A stretch of DNA of 44,110 bases from Pseudomonas sp. (GTDB lineage: Bacteria > Pseudomonadota > Gammaproteobacteria > Pseudomonadales > Pseudomonadaceae). Position 1 is the stretch's first letter; every line of letters starts with the position of its first letter. The position numbers and the translations under genes were made by a program. The stretch covers positions 1 through 44,110 of the forward strand of contig JAKUTK010000006.1 of NCBI GenBank assembly GCA_022448005.1, in the 5' to 3' direction. Below are positions 26,868 to 37,072 of this stretch, in pieces. Below the pieces are notes generated by a model that was not told where the DNA came from, did not search any database, and saw only the letters and a program-made list of their open reading frames with translations.

Positions 26868-28472
26868 ATGACCGACCAAAGCACCCGCCTTCCCGTCCGC
26901 CGCGCGCTGATCAGCGTGTCCGACAAAACCGGCGTCATTGAATTCGCACGCGAACTCGTTGCCCTGGGCGTCGAAATTCTCTCGACCGGCGGCACCTTCA
27001 AGCTGTTGCGCGAAAACGAAATCGCCGCGGTCGAAGTGGCCGACTACACCGGTTTCCCAGAAATGATGGACGGCCGGGTCAAGACGCTCCACCCAAAGAT
27101 ACACGGCGGCATTCTCGGTCGGCGTGACCTGGACGGCGAAGTCATGACCGAGCATGGCATCAATCCGATCGACCTGGTTGCGGTCAACCTGTATCCGTTC
27201 GCTGCCACCGTCGCCAAGCCTGGCTGCACGTTGCCGGATGCTATCGAAAATATCGACATCGGCGGCCCGACCATGGTCCGCAGCGCGGCGAAGAACCACA
27301 AGGACGTCGCCATCGTCGTCAACGCCGATGACTACACCAGCGTTATCGAAAACTTGAAGGCCGGCGGCCTGACGTATGCGCAACGCTTCGATCTGGCGCT
27401 CAAAGCCTTCGAGCACACGGCCTCCTATGACGGCATGATCGCTAACTACCTGGGCACGGTTGATCAGAGCACTGAGACGCTTTCCACCGAAGGCCGCAGC
27501 CTATTGCCGCGCACCTTCACCACCCAGTTCGTCAAGGCGCAGGACATGCGCTACGGCGAGAACCCACACCAGATTGCGGCGTTCTACGTGGAAACCGCCG
27601 ACGAAGCCTGCGTCGCCACCGCGCGCCAACTGCAGGGCAAGGAATTGTCCTTCAACAATGTGGCCGATACCGACGCTGCTCTCGAATGCGTAAAAAGCTT
27701 CGTCAAGCCAGCCTGTGTCATCGTCAAGCACGCCAATCCGTGCGGCGTCGCCGTGGTCCCGGATGCCGAGGGCGGCATCTGCCAAGCTTACGAGCTGGCC
27801 TACGCGACAGACAGCGAGTCCGCGTTCGGCGGCATCATTGCCTTCAACCGCGAACTGGACGGAGAGACGGCGAAAGCCATCGTTGATCGCCAGTTTGTCG
27901 AGGTCATCATTGCGCCAAGCATTTCGGCAGAAGCGCGTGAGGTAGTCGCCAGCAAAGCCAACGTACGCTTGCTCGAATGCGGCCAGTGGCCAGCCGAGCG
28001 TGCGCCGGGCTGGGACTTCAAGCGCGTCAACGGCGGGCTTCTGGTTCAGAGCCGCGATATTGGCATGATCAGCGAAGCCGACCTCAAGGTCGTCACCCAG
28101 CGCACCCCGTCTGAACAGGAAATCCACGACCTGATCTTCGCGTGGAAGGTGGCCAAGTTCGTCAAGTCCAACGCCATCGTCTACGCCAAGAACCGGCAGA
28201 CCGTCGGGGTCGGCGCCGGCCAGATGAGTCGGGTCAACTCCGCGCGAATTGCGGCGATCAAGGCCGAGCATGCCGGCTTGCCAGTGCCCGGCGCAGTGAT
28301 GGCCAGCGATGCGTTCTTCCCGTTCCGAGACGGCATCGATAATGCCGCCAAAGCCGGCATTACCGCAGTCATTCAACCTGGTGGGTCCATGCGCGACGCC
28401 GAAGTGATTGCCGCAGCAGATGAAGCCGGCATCGCCATGGTGTTCACAGGCATGCGCCATTTCAGGCACTAA
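26868..28472 (+). CDS. purH: Bifunctional AICAR transformylase / IMP cyclohydrolase
   Basis: Catalyses the last two steps of IMP synthesis. The 534-residue protein has the N-terminal MGS-like cyclohydrolase domain ([40 protein letters not shown]) and the C-terminal transformylase domain ([25 protein letters not shown] with the catalytic Lys-His, SRVNSARIA). I chose the ATG at 26868 because AGGA lies 7 nt upstream; the in-frame ATG at 26862 almost touches that site. purD follows, as is usual. Confidence 0.97.
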   Translation: MTDQSTRLPVRRALISVSDKTGVIEFARELVALGVEILSTGGTFKLLRENEIAAVEVADYTGFPEMMDGRVKTLHPKIHGGILGRRDLDGEVMTEHGINPIDLVAVNLYPFAATVAKPGCTLPDAIENIDIGGPTMVRSAAKNHKDVAIVVNADDYTSVIENLKAGGLTYAQRFDLALKAFEHTASYDGMIANYLGTVDQSTETLSTEGRSLLPRTFTTQFVKAQDMRYGENPHQIAAFYVETADEACVATARQLQGKELSFNNVADTDAALECVKSFVKPACVIVKHANPCGVAVVPDAEGGICQAYELAYATDSESAFGGIIAFNRELDGETAKAIVDRQFVEVIIAPSISAEAREVVASKANVRLLECGQWPAERAPGWDFKRVNGGLLVQSRDIGMISEADLKVVTQRTPSEQEIHDLIFAWKVAKFVKSNAIVYAKNRQTVGVGAGQMSRVNSARIAAIKAEHAGLPVPGAVMASDAFFPFRDGIDNAAKAGITAVIQPGGSMRDAEVIAAADEAGIAMVFTGMRHFRH

Positions 28473-28484
28473 AAGCTCGAAGGT

Positions 28485-28540
28485 GAAGCTGGAAGACTGA
28501 AGCCCTGCTGCTTCTGACTTCCAGCTTTCGGCTTCCAGCT
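28485..28540. repeat. Inverted/direct repeat between purH and purD
   Basis: AAGCTGGAAG (28486-28495) is the reverse complement of CTTCCAGCTT (28518-28527), and a second direct copy, CTTCCAGCT, follows at 28532-28540. The mRNA could form a 10-bp stem in either of two pairings. There is no T-run, so this is not a standard terminator. Confidence 0.55.
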
Positions 28541-28560
28541 CTCAGACGAGAGAATCGAGT

Positions 28561-29850
28561 ATGAAGGTTTTAATTATCGGCAGCGGCGGCCGCGAGCATG
28601 CTCTGGCCTGGAAGGTCGCGCAGGATCCCCGTGTAGAAAAAGTGTTCGTCGCGCCCGGCAATGCAGGCACGGCAACCGAGGCGAAGTGTGAAAACGTCGC
28701 TATCGACGTGCTGGCTATCGAGCAACTGGCGGACTTCGCCGAACAGAACGTGCAGTTGACGATCGTCGGCCCCGAAGCGCCGCTGGTCAAAGGAGTGGTC
28801 GACCTGTTCCATTCCCGCGGGCTCGACTGCTTCGGCCCGACGGCCGCGGCAGCCCAACTGGAAGGCTCTAAGGCATTCACCAAAGACTTCCTCGCCCGTC
28901 ACAACATTCCTACCGCTGACTACCAGAATTTCACCGAAGTCGAACCGGCACTCGCTTATTTGCGAGAAAAAGGCGCGCCGATCGTGATCAAGGCCGACGG
29001 CCTGGCCGCCGGCAAAGGCGTGATCGTCGCCATGACGCTGGCCGAAGCGGAAGAAGCTGTTCGCGACATGCTCTCCGGTAACGCCTTCGGCGATGCGGGC
29101 GCGCGGGTGGTGATCGAAGAGTTTCTCGAGGGTGAGGAAGCCAGCTTTATCGTCATGGTCGATGGCGCCAATGTATTACCAATGGCCACCAGCCAGGATC
29201 ACAAGCGCGTCGGCGACGGCGACACCGGCCCGAACACGGGTGGAATGGGCGCCTATTCCCCAGCGCCAGTGGTGACTGCCGACGTTCACCAGCGCGTGAT
29301 GGATGAAGTTATCTGGCCGACCGTGAATGGCATGGCCGCCGAGGGCAACGTTTACTCCGGTTTTCTCTACGCCGGCCTCATGATCGACCGCAACGGTGCG
29401 CCGAAAGTCATCGAGTTCAATTGCCGCTTCGGCGACCCGGAAACCCAGCCGATCATGTTGCGCCTGCAGTCCAGTCTGGTACTGCTGGTCGAAGCAGCCT
29501 TGGCCAAAGCGCTGAACAAGGTTGAAGCGCAGTGGGATTCGCGTCCGAGCCTCGGCGTGGTAATCGCTGCGGGAGGCTATCCGGGCGATTACAGCAAAGG
29601 CGCCACAATTCGCGGACTGGATGCCGCCGCCCAGCTGGACGGCAAGGTATTCCATGCCGGTACCGCATTGGCGGACGGCGCGGTGACCACCGCAGGCGGT
29701 CGCGTTCTCTGCGCCACGGCGCTTGGCGAAACAGTCTCTGCGGCCCAGCAAAATGCTTATGCACTGGCAGCCCGTATCGAATGGGACGGGCATTTCTATC
29801 GCCATGACATAGGCTATCGTGCGATTGCGCGCGAGCAGGGCGAAAGCTAA
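28561..29850 (+). CDS. purD: Phosphoribosylamine--glycine ligase
   Basis: GAR synthetase, an ATP-grasp enzyme joining glycine to phosphoribosylamine in purine synthesis. The 429 residues show the start MKVLIIGSGGREHALAWK, the VVGPEAPLVKGVVD region, the ATP loop VIKADGLAAGKGVIVA (near 140-156), HKRVGDGDTGPNTGGMGAYS and IEFNCRFGDPETQPIM (metal ligands). No defects were seen. It is 88 bp downstream of purH with a repeat between. Confidence 0.97.
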   Translation: MKVLIIGSGGREHALAWKVAQDPRVEKVFVAPGNAGTATEAKCENVAIDVLAIEQLADFAEQNVQLTIVGPEAPLVKGVVDLFHSRGLDCFGPTAAAAQLEGSKAFTKDFLARHNIPTADYQNFTEVEPALAYLREKGAPIVIKADGLAAGKGVIVAMTLAEAEEAVRDMLSGNAFGDAGARVVIEEFLEGEEASFIVMVDGANVLPMATSQDHKRVGDGDTGPNTGGMGAYSPAPVVTADVHQRVMDEVIWPTVNGMAAEGNVYSGFLYAGLMIDRNGAPKVIEFNCRFGDPETQPIMLRLQSSLVLLVEAALAKALNKVEAQWDSRPSLGVVIAAGGYPGDYSKGATIRGLDAAAQLDGKVFHAGTALADGAVTTAGGRVLCATALGETVSAAQQNAYALAARIEWDGHFYRHDIGYRAIAREQGES

Positions 29851-29931
29851 GCACGAAAGTTGAGGCGATGTGCGCAGCGGCGTTGTAGGTTATCGGTCGT
29901 TGCGCGCATTACGGAGCGCCAGTGCGGTGGT

Positions 29932-29937
29932 TATAAT
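29932..29937 (+). promoter_or_regulatory. Putative -10 box of the retS promoter
   Basis: Consensus TATAAT about 32 bp before the retS GTG start. The -35 region (TTACGG at 17 bp) is poor, so activity may need an activator. Confidence 0.5.
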
Positions 29938-29968
29938 CCACCGTCACACACATGAAGGGACTTCAATC

Positions 29969-32767
29969 GTGCGTCGACTCAGGGTCGCCATTGCTTTTAC
30001 CTTCAGTCTATTGCTGGCTGCGCTGGCCGCATGGCCCGCATTTGCCGCCGCTCCCGCAGCCGCGCCCCTTCCTGTATCGCCAAACGCAATAGCCGCGACA
30101 GAGTCCAACTGGCGATTGCTCGTCGATCAATCCGGCCTGCTCACGCTTGATGAGGTTGTCGCCCAGCGCAGCCTGTTCGAGCGAATCGACAAACGCGCCT
30201 ACGCCGCTCCAGCCAGTGAAAACGCCGTCTGGCTACAGGTAAACCTTCCCGCGTTCGCTGACCCGAACTGGTTGTGGATCTTTGCCCCACGCGTGCAGTA
30301 CCTCGATTTCTACCTGCTGCGCGACGGGCAGCTGGAACGCCATATCGAGACTGGAGAGCTCCGACCACTCGAGTCGCGCCCGCTGCCTACCCGCGCATAT
30401 CTGTTTTCGCTGCCCAATGACGATATGCCTCGCGAAGCCTATATCCGCCTGCAATCGTCACACCCGATCATGGCCTGGTTCAGCACCGTGGATGAGGCAG
30501 GGCTGGTCGCGCTGGCGCGCCCGGCTTACCTGTTTGGTGCCTTGTTCGGTGCCTTGGCACTACTGACGATCTACAACCTGCTGCGTTTCGCTTACACCTT
30601 GAGCTACAGCCATGTATGGCTTGCCCTGCTCCACGGTGCCCTGCTCACCAGTGCAGTCGCAAATCTGGGTCTGCTTGCGGTCTGGTCGCCCAAGCTGATC
30701 TATAGCCAGCCGTTGATAGCCGATTTGGCGGCATTGCTGACCTGTATTTCCTTGCTGGCCTTCACCTACGGTTTTTTCCATCACCGCAAGATACCTTGGG
30801 CGACAGGCGTACTTGCGCTGGAAACAGGCCTGGTCAGCGCGCTTGCAGCCACCATACTGTTCACCGGTCAGCTCTGGTTCAGCTGGTTGATATATGCGCT
30901 GGTGCTAGTCACCGCCGTCAGCGTCACTGTCGTGGCTATTCATCACTGGCGTCAGCGCTACGAACCCGCCCGGCTACTGGTCGCAGGCATGCTGTTGTTC
31001 GATGGCGGCTTCGTTCTGGTTCTGCCTGTTTTGTTGGGCTTCAATCAGTTCGACCCGGATTGGCTGACTGGCATCATGTTCAGCGTAGCCACCTGTTCCG
31101 GGCTGATCCTGAGCTTTGCGCTGCTCGAGCGGCAGCGCCAGATTCAGTCCGACAGCCGCAACCAACATACAGCCGAAGCCGTCAATAGCGCCGAACTGCG
31201 GACCAAGGCGGACTTCCTGGCAAAGATCAGCCATGAGATTCGTACGCCGATGAACGGAGTGCTCGGCATGAGCGAGCTACTGCTCAGCACCTCGCTATCA
31301 GCCAAACAACGTGACTATGTTCAGACGATTCACAGCTCCGGTAACGAGTTGCTCAACCTGATTAACGAAATTCTGGATATTTCCAAGCTGGAGTCAGGAC
31401 AAATCGAGCTGGACGATGTGCAGTTCGATCTCAACGCCCTCATCGAAGACTGTCTCAGTATTTTCCGCGCCAAGGCCGAACAGCAACGAGTCGAGCTGAT
31501 TAGCTTTGTTCAGCCGCAGATGCCGCACGTGGTTGCTGGCGACCCGACTCGCTTGCGCCAGGCGCTGCTCAACCTGCTCGAGAACGCCTTCAAGCAAACC
31601 GAAGAAGGCGAGGTGCTACTCACTGCAGCGGTGGATGAGCGCGAAGGACAGCCCCGTCTGCGCATAACCGTACAGGACAGTGGCCGTCCGCTGGAGATAC
31701 AGGAGCGCGACGCCCTGCTCAACGCTGCGCTGGATAGCCGAGACTTTCTCGCCGCGACCCGCCTCGGCGGCCGCCTTGGCCTGATTATCGCCCGGCAGCT
31801 AATTCACCTGATGGATGGAGAGTTCGGCATTCAGACCGGAGGCATTGCCGGCAACACATTGTGGATGAGTCTGCCATTGGCGGCCGAAATTGCCGAACCC
31901 GCAAGCGGTCTCGACAATCAGCTCAAAGGCGCCCGGCTGCTGGTAGTGGATGACAACGATACCTGTCGCAAAGTACTCGGCCAGCAGTGCAGCAGCTGGG
32001 GCATGGAGGTCAGTGCGGTTGCCTCAGGCAAAGAGGCGCTGGCGCTGCTGCGGACCAAGGCGCACTTACGTGATTATTTCGATATAGTTCTGCTTGATCA
32101 GGACATGCCTGGCATGACCGGCATGCAGCTGGCCAGCAGAATCAAGGAAGACTTCAGCCTCAATCACGACATCCTGCTGATCATGCTGACCGGCATGAGC
32201 AATGCGCCGAGCAAGATCATTGCCCGCAACGCCGGCATCAAACGCATCCTGGCCAAACCCGTCGCCGGCTATACGCTGAAAACCACCTTGGCAGACGAGC
32301 TTGCCCGACGCACCAGCGCGATGGTGCAGTCCTCAGCGACTCAGGCCAACGAACCTCTATCCGTGCCAGAAGATTTCCGAATCCTGGTCGCCGAAGACAA
32401 CAGCATATCCACCAAAGTGATTCGCGGCATGCTGAGCAAGCTCAACCTCAAACCGGATACCGCCAGCAATGGCGCGGAGGCGCTCGCGCTGATCAAGATG
32501 CATCCATACGACCTGGTGTTGATGGACTGTGAGATGCCGGTGATGGACGGCTTTGAGGCCACTACGCAGCTGCGCGCGTGGGAAACGTCCGAGTCCCGCC
32601 CACGAACGCCGGTGGTTGCGCTGACTGCGCATATTCTCAGTGAGCACCGGGAGCGAGCCCGTGATGCTGGGATGGATGGGCACATGTCCAAACCCGTCGA
32701 AATGTCGCAGCTGCGCGAGCTAATCGAGCACTGGGCCCGGATTCGAGCAGCTGCGGCGAATCATTAG
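29969..32767 (+). CDS. retS: RetS-type hybrid sensor histidine kinase
   Basis: In P. aeruginosa RetS binds the kinase GacS and so shifts the Gac/Rsm switch between acute and biofilm lifestyles. This 932-residue protein has a signal/TM segment, a periplasmic 7TMR-DISM sensory domain (about 45-190), seven membrane helices (about 190-400), a HisKA domain with [10 protein letters not shown] (His422), an ATPase domain whose G1 box is degenerate (DSGRPL instead of DxGxG), and two receiver domains with phospho-acceptor Asp near 710 (LLDQDMP) and 853 (LMDCEMP). There is no HPt domain. The GTG at 29969 has AAGGGA 8 nt upstream. Its place after purD matches the known retS locus. Confidence 0.9.
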   Translation: MRRLRVAIAFTFSLLLAALAAWPAFAAAPAAAPLPVSPNAIAATESNWRLLVDQSGLLTLDEVVAQRSLFERIDKRAYAAPASENAVWLQVNLPAFADPNWLWIFAPRVQYLDFYLLRDGQLERHIETGELRPLESRPLPTRAYLFSLPNDDMPREAYIRLQSSHPIMAWFSTVDEAGLVALARPAYLFGALFGALALLTIYNLLRFAYTLSYSHVWLALLHGALLTSAVANLGLLAVWSPKLIYSQPLIADLAALLTCISLLAFTYGFFHHRKIPWATGVLALETGLVSALAATILFTGQLWFSWLIYALVLVTAVSVTVVAIHHWRQRYEPARLLVAGMLLFDGGFVLVLPVLLGFNQFDPDWLTGIMFSVATCSGLILSFALLERQRQIQSDSRNQHTAEAVNSAELRTKADFLAKISHEIRTPMNGVLGMSELLLSTSLSAKQRDYVQTIHSSGNELLNLINEILDISKLESGQIELDDVQFDLNALIEDCLSIFRAKAEQQRVELISFVQPQMPHVVAGDPTRLRQALLNLLENAFKQTEEGEVLLTAAVDEREGQPRLRITVQDSGRPLEIQERDALLNAALDSRDFLAATRLGGRLGLIIARQLIHLMDGEFGIQTGGIAGNTLWMSLPLAAEIAEPASGLDNQLKGARLLVVDDNDTCRKVLGQQCSSWGMEVSAVASGKEALALLRTKAHLRDYFDIVLLDQDMPGMTGMQLASRIKEDFSLNHDILLIMLTGMSNAPSKIIARNAGIKRILAKPVAGYTLKTTLADELARRTSAMVQSSATQANEPLSVPEDFRILVAEDNSISTKVIRGMLSKLNLKPDTASNGAEALALIKMHPYDLVLMDCEMPVMDGFEATTQLRAWETSESRPRTPVVALTAHILSEHRERARDAGMDGHMSKPVEMSQLRELIEHWARIRAAAANH

Positions 32768-32783
32768 CTTCTGGTCGCACCAA

Positions 32784-34037
32784 TCATGTTGGCGGCACAT
32801 AACTCACATCACTGATGATCAGCAGGCTTTCAGGTTGAGCAGGCATCCGGGACGCTTTGATATCAAGATCCTGTGCAGGCACCGCGTAATTCATACGCCG
32901 GGTCAGCATCCGCAGCGCACTCACCAGCAAGCCAATCGCCAAGGGTTCACCCGGGCAACGGTGGCCTGTCGCCGTGTCGCCCCCGCCTTGGGTAATGAAG
33001 TTGAAGGCGCTGCCATTCCAGGTCGCGAAACGTTCGGGCCGAAACGCTTCGGGCTCGTCCCATAGTCTGGTATCGCGATTGGTACCGTAGAGATCCAGCA
33101 ACACTCGCGCACCCTTCGGGAAGGAATAGCCTCGCCATTCGAAATCCCTTCGCACCCGCGCGGCTGTAAAAGGAAAGAACGCATACAATCGGCGAACCTC
33201 CTGAGCGAAGGGCTCCAACGCGGAGTCTTCTTGCTGCAATCGCTGCCGCCATTCGGGATGCGTCAGTAACTCCATTGCGGCAAAGATTACAAAGCGGGCC
33301 ACCGCGACGGTCGGGCGCAACAGGTTGAGCATTTCAACCGCCGCCACGCGCTCACTCAGCAGCGCCCCATCCGTATCACGATGCCGAGCAACCACCGCCA
33401 GTGGTCGCTCCGCATCGACTTTCAGTACCCCGCCTCGCCATTGGCTGATCAACTCCATCATCCAACTCTCCGCTTCCTTGCGCGATCGGCGGGCATGCCA
33501 ATGGCGCGTTCCAATGCTACCCGCGCCGTCAACCATGGCGGCCAGCTGGTCACGACGTAAGGTCACTTCGTCGTCAGCGAGCGGCACACCAGCCCACGCA
33601 CATACAGTGCGGGTAAGTATCGCTTGTACCTCGGTCATCAAAACCAGCCGATCACGGCGCTGCCACGTCTCGATGGCCGCCTGCCAATAGCCCTCGTTCA
33701 AACGGACCAGATCCACCACAGCCTCGTCGGAGAGCAGCGACATGAATAATGCCTTCCGATGCCGATGGGCTTCGTCATCCAGACCCTGCACGCCCCCCTC
33801 GCCGAACAGCGTCTTTTGCAACAGGCGCGGCGCTGCACGCTGACGCTGGAAGAGCTGCTCGTCGTAGAACAGCTTCGCCGCCTCTTCGCCACTTATGCAG
33901 ATTGTGTTCTGCATCAACAGACGAACCTGAAAAATGTCCGTACCGAGCCTATGACAGCGACTCGGAATAAATGAGTAGCCTTCGCCAAGTAACGAAAGCG
34001 AGCTTTCTGCCTGCGTATCGCGTGGAATATCTGGCAT
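32784..34037 (-). CDS. Cytochrome P450 of the CYP152 (fatty-acid peroxygenase) type
   Basis: A 417-residue P450. The haem-Cys loop is QGGGDTATGHRCPGEPLAI (Cys361), the form typical of H2O2-using CYP152 enzymes rather than FxxGxRxCxG P450s. The I-helix carries NLLRPTVAVARF with the conserved Arg-Pro (Arg241-Pro242) that binds the fatty-acid carboxylate. The B-C region reads GGVQGLDDEAHRHRKALFMS; Gln84 aligns with the Gln of the hydroxylase P450-BSbeta and not with the His of the alkene-forming OleT. Prediction: alpha/beta-hydroxylation of fatty acids using peroxide. No redox partner is nearby, as expected. AGG lies 7 nt before the ATG at 34037. It is convergent with retS (16 bp gap). Confidence 0.88.
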   Translation of the reverse strand: MPDIPRDTQAESSLSLLGEGYSFIPSRCHRLGTDIFQVRLLMQNTICISGEEAAKLFYDEQLFQRQRAAPRLLQKTLFGEGGVQGLDDEAHRHRKALFMSLLSDEAVVDLVRLNEGYWQAAIETWQRRDRLVLMTEVQAILTRTVCAWAGVPLADDEVTLRRDQLAAMVDGAGSIGTRHWHARRSRKEAESWMMELISQWRGGVLKVDAERPLAVVARHRDTDGALLSERVAAVEMLNLLRPTVAVARFVIFAAMELLTHPEWRQRLQQEDSALEPFAQEVRRLYAFFPFTAARVRRDFEWRGYSFPKGARVLLDLYGTNRDTRLWDEPEAFRPERFATWNGSAFNFITQGGGDTATGHRCPGEPLAIGLLVSALRMLTRRMNYAVPAQDLDIKASRMPAQPESLLIISDVSYVPPT

Positions 34038-34238
34038 GAGCACACCTATGTTGGATTACTCCACGATGGACCTCTTGGCACTGGGCAGGTGCCATCGCTG
34101 ACTGCGTTTCGCCAAACAATGAACAAAACGCCCGGTCCGCTGCCGATAAAAGACTGGCCGTTTTATTCCGCGACGCAGCATTACTCATTGTCCGAACCTT
34201 CGCTTCGAGGCATTAGCCGTCGCCAAGGAGCCCACGCA

Positions 34239-35189
34239 ATGATGAAGAGGAGCGATGTCGCCTGGACCCTGGTCGGCATCACCGCAGTAGTGCTGTCCGG
34301 CTATCTGCTTTATCAGGAAATTCGCAATCTTTCACTGGCTGACCTGACCGACAGCCTCGACGCGATTAACCAGCGAGACTGGATACTGGCCGGCTTGGCG
34401 ACGCTTGGCGCTTACTTTGCGTTGGCGTGGTACGACCGGATTGCGGTAGCCCATCTGGGTAAAAGCATCTCATGGTGGTTCATCACGCTCTGTTCATTCA
34501 CGACCTATGCGCTTGCGCATAATGTTGGTGCGTCTGTGTTCTCCGGCGCGGTGGTGCGGTACCGCGCATATCGCAGCAAGGGACTGACACCCCACGAGAT
34601 CGGCGTACTGATCGTATTTTGCTCACTGACCTTTTTCCTTGGGACGTTACTGGCGAGTGGTTTCGTGTTGATCTTCAGACCCGAACTGCTCAATAGGCTG
34701 GTGGATGTCGAGCCTTGGCTATCGATTGCGATAGGCACTTCATTGCTATGTGTTATCGGGCTCTATGTGATCGGTGCCTGGCGGCACTTCCCGCCGATGC
34801 AGGTAGGCAAATGGCACATCACCTACCCGCGCCTGCCTATCGTCGGGCGGCAGCTCATTGCCGCGCCCCTGGAGCTCGCATGCGCTGCGGCGATCATCTA
34901 TTTTGCTCTGCCGAACGAAGGCAATCCCGGCTATGTGGTCGTGCTTGGCGTGTTCCTGGCCTCTTTCTCGCTAGCGTTGCTGTCGCACGCGCCTGGTGGA
35001 CTCGGAGTGCTCGAGGTGACCTTCCTCGCCGCAATGCCAGAGCTGCCCACGGCTGATGTGTTGGCCGCGCTCATCGTATTCAGAGCTTTCTACCTGTTGC
35101 TACCGCTTGCCCTGGCTATCTTGGTCGTCGCTTTGTTCGAAGCGAGACAGTGGTCGCAGCGACGACGCATTGGCTCGAGGGGCCTCTGA
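34239..35189 (+). CDS. UPF0104/YbhN-like membrane protein (LPG synthase TM-domain family)
   Basis: A 316-residue polytopic inner-membrane protein with about eight helices. The family blocks are WFITLCSFTTYALAHNVGAS, VFSGAVVRYRAYRSKGLT and SHAPGGLGVLEVTFLAAMPE, as in the flippase half of lysyl-phosphatidylglycerol synthases and YbhN. There is no aminoacyl-transferase domain, so it cannot make lysyl-PG itself; a lipid-handling role is inference. AAGGAG 8 nt upstream fixes the ATG at 34239. Confidence 0.82.
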   Translation: MMKRSDVAWTLVGITAVVLSGYLLYQEIRNLSLADLTDSLDAINQRDWILAGLATLGAYFALAWYDRIAVAHLGKSISWWFITLCSFTTYALAHNVGASVFSGAVVRYRAYRSKGLTPHEIGVLIVFCSLTFFLGTLLASGFVLIFRPELLNRLVDVEPWLSIAIGTSLLCVIGLYVIGAWRHFPPMQVGKWHITYPRLPIVGRQLIAAPLELACAAAIIYFALPNEGNPGYVVVLGVFLASFSLALLSHAPGGLGVLEVTFLAAMPELPTADVLAALIVFRAFYLLLPLALAILVVALFEARQWSQRRRIGSRGL

Positions 35190-35277
35190 ACGAGTCACGA
35201 AACGACACCATTGCCCTATGGCTATGCGCGCTTCGCCGCGCGATCATTCGCCCTCTTACGAGACGAAATCGAATCAC

Positions 35278-36024
35278 ATGAACAATACCCACACCAACCG
35301 ACCAAGCTCCGATCAGCCGGCTGCCCATAAACCACGCCCGTTGATGGACTTGGCTATCAGCATCGTCATCCCATCACTGATCCTGATGAAACTGAGCGGC
35401 GAGGAACGACTGGGCGCAGATGGCGCCCTGCTGCTGGCGCTGGCCTTTCCGCTCAGCTGGGGGCTGTTCGAGCTGGCGAAATACCGCAAGTTCAATTGGA
35501 TCGCGCTGCTGGGCCTGATAAGCGTGCTGCTCACCGGGGGTATCGGCCTGCTGCAGCTCGATCCGCAATGGCTGGCGATCAAGGAAGCGGCGATTCCAGG
35601 CATCATTGGGGTCGCCGTGCTGGCGTCTACTCGCACCCGCTTTCCGTTGATCCGTACCTTGCTGTACAACCCGAAGGTACTGAACGTCGACAAAGTTCAT
35701 GAGCAACTTGAGCGCAACGGGCAAACCGCTCACTTCGAGACGCGACTGCTGCGGGCGACCTACTTTCTCAGCGTCACCTTCTTTTTTTCGTCTTTCATGA
35801 ATTACGTGCTGGCCAAATGGATTGTCAACAGTCCCGCCGGTAGCGAAGCATTCAATGCCGAACTGGGGCGCATGACCTTGCTCAGCTATCCGATGATTGC
35901 GATCCCGAGCATGGTGATGATGATGGCGATCTTCTACTACCTCTGGAAAACCATTCACGGCCTGACCGGGCTGCGGCTGGAAGACATCATTGCCAACCAT
36001 GCGCAGACCGATAAGCAGCCCTGA
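35278..36024 (+). CDS. VC0807-like integral membrane protein
   Basis: A 248-residue protein with about five to six hydrophobic helices (PLMDLAISIVIPSLILMKLS, LSWGLFELAKYRKFNWIALL, LLGLISVLLTGGIGLL, ATYFLSVTFFFSSFMNYVLA, LLSYPMIAIPSMVMMMAIFY). It resembles the VC0807 family of unknown function. The amphipathic middle with RFPLIRTLLYNPKVLNVDKV is a family hallmark as I remember it. The start at 35278 has only a weak ribosome binding site. It lies 88 bp after the YbhN-like gene and could be co-transcribed. Confidence 0.72.
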   Translation: MNNTHTNRPSSDQPAAHKPRPLMDLAISIVIPSLILMKLSGEERLGADGALLLALAFPLSWGLFELAKYRKFNWIALLGLISVLLTGGIGLLQLDPQWLAIKEAAIPGIIGVAVLASTRTRFPLIRTLLYNPKVLNVDKVHEQLERNGQTAHFETRLLRATYFLSVTFFFSSFMNYVLAKWIVNSPAGSEAFNAELGRMTLLSYPMIAIPSMVMMMAIFYYLWKTIHGLTGLRLEDIIANHAQTDKQP

Positions 36025-36033
36025 CAAACGCAA

Positions 36034-36933
36034 TCAGGTCGACAGCAATAGCATCCACAGCGGCAAACTGATCACGGCTAGCAGCGTTGAGAGAAACACG
36101 GTCGAGCTGACCGCTCGGGTGTCTTCCTGATTGACCACGAACGCCAGCACGTTGACACCGCTCGGGCAAGCGGCAAGCAACACCAACACGCTCAGGGCGT
36201 CGTGACTGAGGCCCGGCAGCCATCCACCGACATACCAGACCAACAACGGAAACAGACCTAGCTTCACCATCGCCAGCCCCAGCGCCGTAGCACTGGGGCG
36301 CAGCCGATAACGAGAAAGACTGATGCCCAACACTATCAACGCACAGGGCAATGCAGCCTGGGCCAGCCAATCAGCTACGCGCCAGATAGGCAGCGGCAGC
36401 TCCCAGCCCGAAACATTCAACAAGGCGCCGAGTAGAAGGCCGACGATGAGCGGGTTGGCCAGATTCTTCAGCAGCGCCGTGGCACTGACCTTCTGCCCCG
36501 AGCCGAACGCGTAATAGAAACTCTGTAGCGAAAACAGAACCAGGCTGTGAAACACCAGAATGGCAAACACGTACACCAGGCTCTCTGGCCCAAGCAATGT
36601 AGTCACCAGAGGGATGCCGACCAACACGTTGTTTGAGTAGGCGGCCGTCAAGCCGAGAGGAGAGGCTCGTCCGAGCAAACGGTGGGCAAGCAGCGAAACC
36701 AGTGTGAAAACAGTAAGCACCGGTCCAAAGTAGGCCAGCAACAGCGTCGGCGACATCCCATCACTCAGCTGGGCCCGAGCAATGCCGGTGAACAGTACCG
36801 CCGGCATGAACAGCTTGAAGGTGATGCTGGCGAGTCCGGCTGCCGCTTCACCTGCCAGCCATTTCCGCCAGCCCAGCAGATACCCAAGCATGATCAAGCC
36901 GAAGATTGGCAATATCGCCTGAAACACCACCAC
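36034..36933 (-). CDS. AEC (auxin efflux carrier) family transporter
   Basis: A 299-residue membrane protein with ten hydrophobic helices and the AEC/MdcF-like features: ILPIFGLIMLGYLLGWRKW at the N-terminus, YSNNVLVGIPLVTTLLG in the first half, NPLIVGLLLGALLNVSGW in the middle and ACPSGVNVLAFVVNQ in the second half. Substrates in this family are small organic anions, which cannot be predicted here. Start is a GTG at 36933 (GTG GTG GTG runs in frame, so the exact one is uncertain). It is convergent with the VC0807-like gene, 9 bp apart. Confidence 0.85.
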   Translation of the reverse strand: MVVFQAILPIFGLIMLGYLLGWRKWLAGEAAAGLASITFKLFMPAVLFTGIARAQLSDGMSPTLLLAYFGPVLTVFTLVSLLAHRLLGRASPLGLTAAYSNNVLVGIPLVTTLLGPESLVYVFAILVFHSLVLFSLQSFYYAFGSGQKVSATALLKNLANPLIVGLLLGALLNVSGWELPLPIWRVADWLAQAALPCALIVLGISLSRYRLRPSATALGLAMVKLGLFPLLVWYVGGWLPGLSHDALSVLVLLAACPSGVNVLAFVVNQEDTRAVSSTVFLSTLLAVISLPLWMLLLST

Positions 36934-37072
36934 GCGGCTTCTCCAGCAAACGTTACGGCCTCATGCCGCACCGTAAAAGGCCGCACAGAATACCTGAGAG
37001 ACGCGTCAAATCACCACATCAGGCCTGGCTGCACGCCTCAGAGCCGGGATCGCGCATTTGCTGATTGGGTGT

